NCBI GenBank assembly: GCA_002423325.1
Contig: DIVQ01000173.1
Span: 1 to 19,639 of the forward strand
Source of the DNA: Anaerolineales bacterium UBA6128
Lineage (GTDB): Bacteria; Chloroflexota; Anaerolineae; UBA1429
DNA: 19,639 nt
Direction: 5' to 3'
How positions within the stretch are numbered: the first letter of the stretch is position 1; each line of letters opens with the position of its first letter. The position numbers and the translations under genes were made by a program. This document shows, in pieces, positions 1 to 7,056 of the stretch. The notes under the pieces are model-generated. The model was not told the DNA's origin, ran no database searches, and saw nothing but the letters and a program-made list of their open reading frames with translations.

Positions 1-2241
1 ATGCAGCGCAACTGGATCGGCCGCTCCGAAGGCGCCTGGGTCAACTTTCACGCAGAGTACCCTCAGCCCGAGCCCTGTAGGGGCGCGGCTTGCTGCGCCC
101 ATCCTGCCCCCATCCGCATATTCACCACCCGTCCCGACACCCTCTGGGGCGCCACCTTCATGGTCCTCGCCCCCGAGCACCCGCTCGTCGACGCCCTCAC
201 CACGCCCGAGCTCGCCCAGGCCGTCGCCGACTATCGCTTCCAAGCCTCCCGCCAGTCCGAAATCGAGCGCCTCGCCGTCAACAAAGACAAGACCGGCGTC
301 TTTATCGGCGCGTACGCCATCAACCCCGTCAACGGCGCCCGCGTGCCCATCTGGATCGCCGATTATGTCATGATGGCCTACGGCACCGGCGCCATCATGG
401 GCGTCCCCGCCCACGACGAGCGCGATTTCGCCTTTGCCCTCAAATACGCCCTGCCCATCCTGCCGGTCATCCAGCGCACCGACGGCCTCGCCAAATCCTA
501 CGTCTACCCCGCCGCCGTGCGCCCCGGCCTGCCCCAGGCCCTCGCCGCCGCCGGCCTCGCCTTCGAGCAGCAGAACGGCCACACCTTTGTCACCCTGCAG
601 GGGCTCGACCAGGTCAACGCCTACATCGACATCGTCCGCGCGCACCTGCTGCCCGGCTACTGGGTCAGCATCGTCGGCGCCGCCTTCGCCTTCCTGTTCG
701 ACGACGGCATCATGCATCTGGATTCCGCCGAGTCCGACGCCGCTATCCTGGCCCGCTGCCAAACCCTGCTGCGCGATCACGGCCTCACGCACTCCTCGGC
801 CCTGCGCGCCCGCACGGCCATGGAATTGTTGTGGACCGTCCAGTTCTACCACGACGCCCTCTTCCACGCCGACTATGGCGAAATGATCAACTCGGGCGCA
901 TTCACCGGCACGCCCGGCGACGCGGCCGGTACTCCGGCCCAAGCTGAGTACTCTCAGCCAGCAAAGAAGAAGGTCACCGACTGGCTGGCCGAGCGCGGCA
1001 TCGGCGGCCGCGAAGTCACCTACAAGCTGCGCGACTGGCTCATCAGCCGCCAGCGCTACTGGGGCGCGCCCATCCCCATGATCTACTGCAACAAGTGCGG
1101 CATCGTCCCCGTGCCCGAGGCCGACCTGCCCGTCCTCCTGCCCGATGACGCCCAGTTCATGCCCACCGGCGAATCCCCCCTCATCTACCACGAGGGCTTT
1201 CGCAACACCACCTGCCCGGTCTGTGGCGGCCCCGCCCGCCGCGAAACCGACACCATGGACACCTTCATGTGCTCGTCCTGGTACCACTATGCCTATATCT
1301 CGCCCTACTACAAAGGGTCCGTCCCCTGGGACCCCGCGGCCGGCGCATACTGGCTCCCCGTCGACCAGTACACCGGCGGCATCGAGCACGCCACCATGCA
1401 CCTGCTCTACACCCGCTTCTTCACCAAGGTGTTGCGCGATCTGGGCCTTGTCCCCTTCGATGAGCCCATGGTTCGCCTGTTCAACCAGGGCATCATCCTC
1501 GGCGAGGATAACGAGAAGATGAGCAAGTCGCGTGGCAACGTCGTCAACCCCGACGACTATGTGTCCACCCTCGGCGCCGACTCTGTCCGCGCGTTCCTGA
1601 TGTTCATCGGCCCGTGGGAAGAGGGCGGCAGTTGGAGCTCGACGGGGATCGAGGGCATCTACCGCTTTATCAACCGCGTGTGGAACACGGCCTTGGAGGC
1701 GCCGGAGCAGGCTGCGGCAGCGCCGACCGAGGAGGAGATCGCCGATCTGCTGCGCATTACGCACAAGACGATCACGCGCGTGACAGACGATTTTGAGCGT
1801 TTCCAGTTCAACACCGCGCTGGCGGCGTTGATGGAGTTCAGCAACGCGCTGATCAAGGCCAAGGACACTGCCGTGTATGGCAGCGCGGCCTGGCAAGAGG
1901 CCATCCGAACCATGGTGCTGATGATGGCGCCGATCATGCCACATGTGGCTGAGGAGCTGTGGGAGCGACTGGGCGGCGAGTATAGCGTGCACACGCAGGC
2001 CTGGCCGGCCTACAATGCTGAACTGGCGGCGGACCGCGTGCTCACGCTGGTGGTGCAGATCAATGGCAAAGTGCGCGGTCGCGTTGAGCTGCCTGCCGAC
2101 GTGGACGAGGAGACCGCCAAGGCCGCAGCGATGGAAAACCCGAACGTGCTGCGTCACCTGGAACAACAGCAAGTGGTCAAGGTGCTGTACGTGCCGGGCC
2201 GCCTCGTCAACATCGTAGTTCGCGGAGGCGGGTCAGGCTGA
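1..2241 (+). CDS. leuS: Leucyl-tRNA synthetase, 5'-truncated by the window edge
   Basis: Class I aminoacyl-tRNA synthetase that charges tRNA-Leu in the cytoplasm. The first visible residues, MQRNWIGRSEG, are an internal LeuRS motif about 220 residues into E. coli LeuRS, so the ATG at position 1 is not the start; the HIGH-motif half lies upstream. Visible in order: the threonine-rich editing peptide FTTRPDTLWG (residues 41-50 of the fragment); the editing motif YGTGAIMGVPAHDERD with the conserved Asp at 142; a long insertion (about 160-290) between the editing domain and the MINSG motif; the core block YKLRDWLISRQRYWGAP; KMSKS at 506-510; then the helical anticodon-binding domain and a C-terminal domain ending in TGA. 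Two short in-frame palindromic insertions lie at nucleotides 52-110 and 925-965. Third-position base use changes from C-rich to G-rich near nucleotide 1620. Identity is certain; the insertions are unusual. Confidence 0.97.
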   Translation: MQRNWIGRSEGAWVNFHAEYPQPEPCRGAACCAHPAPIRIFTTRPDTLWGATFMVLAPEHPLVDALTTPELAQAVADYRFQASRQSEIERLAVNKDKTGVFIGAYAINPVNGARVPIWIADYVMMAYGTGAIMGVPAHDERDFAFALKYALPILPVIQRTDGLAKSYVYPAAVRPGLPQALAAAGLAFEQQNGHTFVTLQGLDQVNAYIDIVRAHLLPGYWVSIVGAAFAFLFDDGIMHLDSAESDAAILARCQTLLRDHGLTHSSALRARTAMELLWTVQFYHDALFHADYGEMINSGAFTGTPGDAAGTPAQAEYSQPAKKKVTDWLAERGIGGREVTYKLRDWLISRQRYWGAPIPMIYCNKCGIVPVPEADLPVLLPDDAQFMPTGESPLIYHEGFRNTTCPVCGGPARRETDTMDTFMCSSWYHYAYISPYYKGSVPWDPAAGAYWLPVDQYTGGIEHATMHLLYTRFFTKVLRDLGLVPFDEPMVRLFNQGIILGEDNEKMSKSRGNVVNPDDYVSTLGADSVRAFLMFIGPWEEGGSWSSTGIEGIYRFINRVWNTALEAPEQAAAAPTEEEIADLLRITHKTITRVTDDFERFQFNTALAALMEFSNALIKAKDTAVYGSAAWQEAIRTMVLMMAPIMPHVAEELWERLGGEYSVHTQAWPAYNAELAADRVLTLVVQINGKVRGRVELPADVDEETAKAAAMENPNVLRHLEQQQVVKVLYVPGRLVNIVVRGGGSG
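81..100. repeat. REP-like palindrome inside leuS
   Basis: A 20-base hairpin, GGGCGCGGCTTGCTGCGCCC, has a 9-bp stem with one G-T pair and a 2-base loop. It is preceded by TGTAGG, giving the look of the short TGTAGGGGCG-type palindromes scattered in many GC-rich genomes (recalled pattern). It is read in frame as part of an extra segment, PQPEPCRGAACCAHPAP, just before the conserved editing peptide. Most LeuRS proteins join the preceding strand to IRIFTTRPDT by a short loop. The repeat origin is inference. Confidence 0.55.
943..961. repeat. Second palindromic micro-insertion in leuS, sharing a motif with 52-70
   Basis: GCTGAG and CTCAGC (943-948 and 953-958) form a 6-bp stem around TACT; an overlapping inverted repeat pairs GTACTC (929-934) with GAGTAC (946-951). 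Bases 943-961 match bases 52-70 at 16 of 19 positions, including the core GAGTACYCTCAGCC. The encoded AEYSQPA interrupts the loop after GAFTGTPGD, where LeuRS normally continues directly into the helix before the YKLRDW block. Confidence 0.5.
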
Positions 2242-2285
2242 CGCTGAACGCCACAAAGAATGCACACCTCGGGGCCGGAACGGAC

Positions 2286-2313
2286 TTGACACGCTCACGG
2301 CCCTTGGTAGAAT
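2286..2313 (+). promoter_or_regulatory. Sigma-70 type promoter for the repeat protein gene
   Basis: A perfect -35 hexamer TTGACA (2286-2291) is followed after 16 bases by TAGAAT (2308-2313). It lies about 40 bases before the start codon of the next gene, between the leuS stop and that gene. Confidence 0.75.
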
Positions 2314-2350
2314 CGTATACAGGGAGTCCAGCCCAGAAGGGGGCGAGACC

Positions 2351-3016
2351 ATGACGCAACACCTGAGGCGCGTAGGGCTGATCGCAGTCTGCTGCCTGTT
2401 GGCGTTCCTGCCGGCCTCGTGCCTGCTGCGGACGGGTACCAACCCGGCGACGCTGACCTACAAACTGCCTACGACCATCACTGTGCCGGTGGGGACGCTG
2501 CTGCCCGGCACCGACATCCGCTACATCGGGATGACCGATGAGGACGCCAATGTGCTCATCGGCGATCAGGTTGCGCACAAGCGCAAGGGCGATTCGCTCA
2601 ACTGGACCGGCAAACCACTGGACGGCGTGACGGTTGAGCTCAAACTGCGCGTGGTCTGGTATACTGAGACCGAGCTGCGCTTGCTGGGCACGGCCAAGAT
2701 CGTGCTCAACAACGTCGCCCCGCATGCCACGACCGCCCTGGCCCAGTCCGAAGTCAAATACAGTGGCGCCGTAGCCTATGCCTTGGCCAAGGGCGCCATC
2801 ATCCCTGGAACGACGATCACGTATGAGGGCCAGTTCGACGAGGGCGCCAAGCTGGGGGGTACCGCTGACTATCCCTACCGCGAAGAGGGCGACTCGATCC
2901 AGTGGGAAGGCACGCTGCGGCCGGGTGTCTACGCGCGTTTCAGCCTGCGCGTCGCCCAGTTCGACGCTCGCGCACTGCGTGTCATCGGCACCATATCGCT
3001 CTGGCTGGAGACGTAG
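2351..3016 (+). CDS. Exported or lipoprotein-like protein made of two homologous repeats
   Basis: 221 residues, function unknown; I do not recognise a named family. The N-terminus has basic residues then a hydrophobic segment (about 8-22) ending LPASC, with Cys24 a possible lipidation site; Pro at -3 makes the lipobox atypical, so a cleaved signal peptide or simple anchor is also possible. The rest is two copies of one domain, about 45-119 and 145-219, exactly 100 residues apart: LLPGTDIRYIG matches IIPGTTITYEG, KGDSLNWTG matches EGDSIQWEG, and the LRVV...LRLLGT strand matches LRVA...LRVIGT. Both look like all-beta domains. The start is supported by an AGAAGGGGG ribosome binding site at 2335-2343 and its own promoter. 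The next promoter begins just after its stop, so it is probably monocistronic. Confidence 0.85.
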   Translation: MTQHLRRVGLIAVCCLLAFLPASCLLRTGTNPATLTYKLPTTITVPVGTLLPGTDIRYIGMTDEDANVLIGDQVAHKRKGDSLNWTGKPLDGVTVELKLRVVWYTETELRLLGTAKIVLNNVAPHATTALAQSEVKYSGAVAYALAKGAIIPGTTITYEGQFDEGAKLGGTADYPYREEGDSIQWEGTLRPGVYARFSLRVAQFDARALRVIGTISLWLET

Positions 3017-3027
3017 GCGCACGCCGC

Positions 3028-3056
3028 TTGCGTTTATCTGTCTCAGGCTCTATAAT
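3028..3056 (+). promoter_or_regulatory. Strong sigma-70 promoter for the S1-domain gene
   Basis: TTGCGT (3028-3033), a 17-base spacer and a perfect TATAAT (3051-3056). Transcription should start near 3063, leaving a leader of about 33 bases that carries the ribosome binding site AAGGAGAGG at 3083-3091. Confidence 0.85.
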
Positions 3057-3095
3057 GTCCCCAGTACGTTGGCTGAACAAACAAGGAGAGGAAGA

Positions 3096-4319
3096 GTGGA
3101 GGAACAGGACTTGACAATGTTGCCCGAAGGAGGTGACGAGTCCGAGACTGAACACCCGATGGCGCAGTTTCTTGACGCAGACACAGAGTGCCGCACGGTG
3201 CCCCGCCGGGGCGAGAACATTGTAGGGACGATCATGAGTATCAGCCCCTCTGAGATTCTCGTAGACGTGGGCTGCAAAACCGAGGGCGTGATTTCGTCGC
3301 ACGACCTCGAGCGCGTGGATCGCGAGTTTCTCGACTCGATTCAGGTCGGGGACGAGATCTCTGTCTACGTAGTGCGGCCGCAGGACCGCGAAGGCAACAT
3401 CCAACTGTCGATGTCCAGGTCGCAGTACGAGACAGACTGGAAAGAAGCCGAACGGATCTTTGAGGCGGAGGAAGTGATCGAGGAGACGATCGTGGGCGCC
3501 AACCGCGGGGGCCTGATCATCAACCTCGAACGCGTGCGCGGCTTTATCCCGGCGTCGCAGATCGTCAGCGTGCACGTGCCGCGCGATGCGTCGGATGAGG
3601 AGCGCGAGACCGCGATGTCGCAGCTGGTGGGCACCAAGCTGCGGCTGAAGGTGATCGAGCTGGACCGCCAGCGCAACCGCCTGATCCTCTCGGAGCGCGC
3701 TGCCGTGCGCGAATGGCGCCAGGAGCAGAAGGATCGCCTGCTGGAGCAACTGAAGGAAGGCGAGGTCCGGCACGGCACGGTGAGCAGCCTGTGCGATTTT
3801 GGCGCATTCATCGACTTGGGTGGCGCCGATGGGCTGGTGCACCTCTCTGAGCTCTCGTGGCGCAGAGTGGGGCATCCCAAACAGGTGCTCGAAGTCGGGC
3901 AAGAGATCGATGTGTTCGTCCTGTCAGTAGACCGCGAAAGGCGGCGCATCGCGCTGAGCATCAAGCGTCTGGAGCAGGAGCCTTGGAGCCGCGTCGATGA
4001 AAAGTTTGCGATCGGCCAGTTGGTCAACGGCACGATCACCAAGCTGACGAATTTCGGCGCCTTTGCTCGCCTCGACGACAACATCGAGGGACTGATTCAC
4101 ATCTCTGAGATCTCTGACGAGCGCATCGCCCATCCCAAGGATGTCCTGCATGAGGGCGATGAGGTGCAGTTGCGCGTGATCCGCATCGATCCCGAGCGTC
4201 AGCGCATCGGGTTGAGCCTGCGGCGCGTCAGCGAAGAGCAGTACTCGGCAGACTATGACTGGCAAGCCGAACCGGACGACCTCGCGGGGGTAGAGGACTC
4301 GAGCGAAGACGAAGGCTAG
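3096..4319 (+). CDS. rpsA: Ribosomal protein S1-like protein with four S1 domains
   Basis: 407 residues. S1 domains are OB-fold RNA-binding units; proteins of this kind bind mRNA at the 30S subunit or act in RNA turnover. Four repeats are visible at about 39-110, 126-203, 222-292 and 307-378; the last two are the most canonical, each with FGAF followed by GLVHLSEL or GLIHISEI. The tail after 380 is acidic (AEPDDLAGVEDSSEDEG). I chose the GTG at 3096 because AAGGAGAGG sits 4 bases upstream and the promoter's expected start site (about 3063) precedes it. The in-frame ATG at 3117 has no good binding site, and upstream in-frame codons lie before the promoter. E. coli S1 has six domains; four-domain versions occur in other phyla. 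Ended by the terminator at 4444, so likely a single-gene unit. Confidence 0.9.
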   Translation: MEEQDLTMLPEGGDESETEHPMAQFLDADTECRTVPRRGENIVGTIMSISPSEILVDVGCKTEGVISSHDLERVDREFLDSIQVGDEISVYVVRPQDREGNIQLSMSRSQYETDWKEAERIFEAEEVIEETIVGANRGGLIINLERVRGFIPASQIVSVHVPRDASDEERETAMSQLVGTKLRLKVIELDRQRNRLILSERAAVREWRQEQKDRLLEQLKEGEVRHGTVSSLCDFGAFIDLGGADGLVHLSELSWRRVGHPKQVLEVGQEIDVFVLSVDRERRRIALSIKRLEQEPWSRVDEKFAIGQLVNGTITKLTNFGAFARLDDNIEGLIHISEISDERIAHPKDVLHEGDEVQLRVIRIDPERQRIGLSLRRVSEEQYSADYDWQAEPDDLAGVEDSSEDEG

Positions 4320-4443
4320 TCCGAGGCACTTCCAGGCGACCGTCCCATACGCAAAATCGTCACCGCATGACTGGCCCCACAGGCCAACGCGTCGTGTGAG
4401 GTTGTAGCGTTCCAGGAACGGAGTGCCAGCGACGCACGAGCGC

Positions 4444-4479
4444 AAAGGGGCCGGTGTAGATACGCACTGGCCCCTTTTT
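4444..4479 (+). terminator. Intrinsic terminator after the S1-domain gene
   Basis: Stem arms AAAGGGGCCGGTG (4444-4456) and CACTGGCCCCTTT (4465-4477) pair over 13 bp with one G-T, around an 8-base loop, and run into TTTTT (4475-4479). It separates the S1 gene from clpC. In the rest of 4320-4584 I see no gene, no CIRCE-like or CtsR-like operator, and no convincing clpC promoter; TAGATACT at 4533 is a weak -10 candidate without a -35. Confidence 0.9.
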
Positions 4480-4584
4480 GTACTCGCGAGGACAGCGCTT
4501 CTGTGGCCCGCAACCAGGACGCGCCCCGTTCGTAGATACTGGTGATCGGAGCGTTGTGCAGATTGCAGTGGAAGGATCGACAGG

Positions 4585-7056
4585 ATGACTGACAAGTTTG
4601 ACCGCTTTACCAAGCGGGCCCGCCGTGCGCTCACCATGGCGCAGGAAGAGGCCCGCCGGATGAACCATGCCTACATCGGCACGGAGCATCTGCTGCTGGG
4701 TCTGTTGCGAGAAGAGGAGGGTGTGGCCTCCCGCGTGCTGACCGAGCTCAACCTCACGCTGGGGCAGGTGCGGCTGGCCGTGGAACGCATGGGCGGCGTG
4801 GGCGATAGCGTCCCGGTGAGTCTGCAGCTTTCGGACCAGACCAAGCAAGTGATCGAGGCCGCGGTGGAAGAGGCCAAGCGCCTTGGCCATCGCTACATCG
4901 GCACCGAGCATCTGCTGCTGGCGCTTGTGCGGCCACAATCCTCGATGGCCGGCGCCGTTCTCTCCAGCCTGAGCATCAACCGCGAGATTGTGCGCCGCAA
5001 GGTGCTTGATCTGATGCAGCAGGACGCGCAGCCGGCCGACGCCACAGGACCGGCGCGCGATCCCGGGCAAAAGGACAAAGAGAAGGAAAAGTCGTTGCTC
5101 GAACAACTCGGCGTCGACCTCACCGACTTGGCGCGTCAGGGCAAACTGGATCCGGTGATCGGACGCCTGCGCGAGATCGAGCGCGTGGTGCAGATTCTGG
5201 CACGCCGCACCAAGAACAACCCGGCCCTGATCGGCCTGCCCGGCGTGGGCAAGAGCGCGATCGTCGAGGGCCTGGCACAACGCATCGTCAAGGGTCAGGT
5301 GCCGCGCGATCTCGAGGGCAAGCGCGTTGTCCGCCTGGATGTGGGCTCGCTCGTGGCTGGCACGATGTATCGTGGGCAGTTCGAGGAGCGCCTCAAAAAA
5401 GTCATCGACGAGATCAAAACCACCGAGACGGTGCTGTTCATCGATGAGATGCACATGATCGTGGGCGCAGGCGCAGCCGGCAGCTCGGTTGACGCCGCCA
5501 ACATCCTCAAGCCTGCCCTGGCGAGAGGCGAGCTGCAGTGCATCGGCGCCACCACGCTGAACGAATACCGGAAACAGATCGAGAGTGATGCGGCGCTGGA
5601 GCGTCGTTTCCAGCCCGTTTACGTGGACGAGCCCTCGCCCGATGAGACGTTGGCGATCCTGCGGGGCATCCGCTCGCGCTACGAGGAGCACCACAACCTG
5701 GAGATCACCGACGAGGCGCTGGAAGCAGCGGTGCGATTGGCCGCGCGCTATGTGCCCGACCGGTTCATGCCCGACAAGGCCATCGATCTGGTGGACGAGG
5801 CTGCCTCGCGCGTGCGCGTGTTCAAGGCCTTTCACCAGACTCCTCAACCAGAGGCGACGCCCGTGCTCGTCGAGCAACCGGTGGCGCCGCTGATGCCACC
5901 GTCGCTTTTCCAGGATCCTGGCGAAGCCAGCGAACAGCTCAATCTCATGACCCAGCAGCTCGGGGTCGCCGAAGTGAGCACCAAGCTGCGCGTCACTGCC
6001 CGCGACGTGGCCGAGATCCTCTCGATGTGGACGGGCATCCCGGCCGCGGACATGACGCGCGACGAGACGGAGCGCCTGATCAACATGGAAGAGGTGCTGC
6101 ACCAACGGATCGTTGGCCAGGACGAGGCCATCAAGACGCTCGCGCGCGCCGTGCGGCGTGCCCGAGCAGGATTGAAGGATCCGCGCCGCCCGATCGGATC
6201 GTTCATCTTTATGGGACCCACCGGCGTGGGCAAGACCGAGTTGTGCAAGGCGCTCGCCGAGTTCATGTTCGACTCTGAAGAGGCCTTGCTGCAGTTTGAC
6301 ATGTCCGAGTTCATGGAACGGCATACCGTATCGCGGCTGGTAGGCGCACCTCCAGGCTATGTGGGCTACGAGGAGGCCGGCCAGTTGACCGAGGCCATTC
6401 GTCGCCGACCCTATGCCGTGGTCTGTTTTGACGAGATCGAAAAGGCACACCCGGAAGCCTTCAACATGCTGCTGCAGATCATGGAAGATGGCCACCTCAC
6501 GGACGCCAAAGGGCGCCTGGTGGACTTTCGCAACACGATCATCATCATGACGTCGAATGTCGGCAGTGCCGTCATCACCCGTGACGCCGCGTTCGGCTTT
6601 GGCACCGCGCAAGACGATTCTGGCAGCTACCGCGACATGCGCGGCAAACTGATGGGGGAGCTCAAGCGCATGTTCCGTCCCGAGTTCCTGAACCGCGTGG
6701 ACGAAGTGCTCGTCTTTCATGCGCTGACGCGCGAAGACATCGAGCGCATCGTCGACATACAGCTGGCGGCGTTGAACGAGCGCCTGACGGAGCAAAAGAT
6801 CACGCTGAGCCTCAGCGATGCGGGACGCGCCTGGCTGGTGAAGGAGGGCTTTGACCCGCAGTTCGGCGCCCGGCCGTTGCGACGCGCGATTCAGCACAAC
6901 ATCGAGGACGAGTTGGCCGAACGGCTGCTGGACGGCACCTTTGGCGAGGGCGACGCGGTTGTGGCCGACGCTGACGACGACCGGCTGGTGCTGCGAACGG
7001 CCCAACTCGAAGGCCAGAAACCGGCCTCCAAGCGCAGAAAGCCACGCAAGGCATGA
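4585..7056 (+). CDS. clpC: ClpC-type AAA+ unfoldase, partner of ClpP
   Basis: 823 residues. Hexameric ATPase that unfolds proteins and feeds them to the ClpP protease. Visible in order: two Clp-N repeats (about 1-72 and 78-145, each with YIGTEHLLL); first AAA+ module with Walker A GLPGVGKS (217-224) and Walker B FIDE (D287, E288); linker 413-471; second AAA+ module with Walker A GPTGVGKT (544-551) and Walker B CFDE (D616, E617); sensor-2 block GARPLRRAIQ; basic C-terminal tail. An FGF tripeptide after TSNVG in module 2 is at the ClpP-docking loop position, favouring ClpC over ClpB. Odd: the linker is Pro/Gln-rich and lacks the UVR/coiled-coil middle domain usual in ClpC. Binding site GGAAGGA lies at 4570-4576. 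The stop overlaps the radA start (ATGA), implying coupled translation. No ctsR, mcsA or mcsB precedes it. Confidence 0.95.
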   Translation: MTDKFDRFTKRARRALTMAQEEARRMNHAYIGTEHLLLGLLREEEGVASRVLTELNLTLGQVRLAVERMGGVGDSVPVSLQLSDQTKQVIEAAVEEAKRLGHRYIGTEHLLLALVRPQSSMAGAVLSSLSINREIVRRKVLDLMQQDAQPADATGPARDPGQKDKEKEKSLLEQLGVDLTDLARQGKLDPVIGRLREIERVVQILARRTKNNPALIGLPGVGKSAIVEGLAQRIVKGQVPRDLEGKRVVRLDVGSLVAGTMYRGQFEERLKKVIDEIKTTETVLFIDEMHMIVGAGAAGSSVDAANILKPALARGELQCIGATTLNEYRKQIESDAALERRFQPVYVDEPSPDETLAILRGIRSRYEEHHNLEITDEALEAAVRLAARYVPDRFMPDKAIDLVDEAASRVRVFKAFHQTPQPEATPVLVEQPVAPLMPPSLFQDPGEASEQLNLMTQQLGVAEVSTKLRVTARDVAEILSMWTGIPAADMTRDETERLINMEEVLHQRIVGQDEAIKTLARAVRRARAGLKDPRRPIGSFIFMGPTGVGKTELCKALAEFMFDSEEALLQFDMSEFMERHTVSRLVGAPPGYVGYEEAGQLTEAIRRRPYAVVCFDEIEKAHPEAFNMLLQIMEDGHLTDAKGRLVDFRNTIIIMTSNVGSAVITRDAAFGFGTAQDDSGSYRDMRGKLMGELKRMFRPEFLNRVDEVLVFHALTREDIERIVDIQLAALNERLTEQKITLSLSDAGRAWLVKEGFDPQFGARPLRRAIQHNIEDELAERLLDGTFGEGDAVVADADDDRLVLRTAQLEGQKPASKRRKPRKA

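Noticed and set aside
2778..3095. An upstream extension of the S1-domain protein to an ATG at 2778
   Set aside because: It would overlap the preceding gene by more than 200 bases and start before the promoter at 3028-3056; the GTG at 3096 has a good binding site.
4320..4584. A CIRCE or CtsR operator ahead of clpC
   Set aside because: Neither the GAGTGCTAA-type inverted repeat nor tandem GGTCAAA-like heptads are present.
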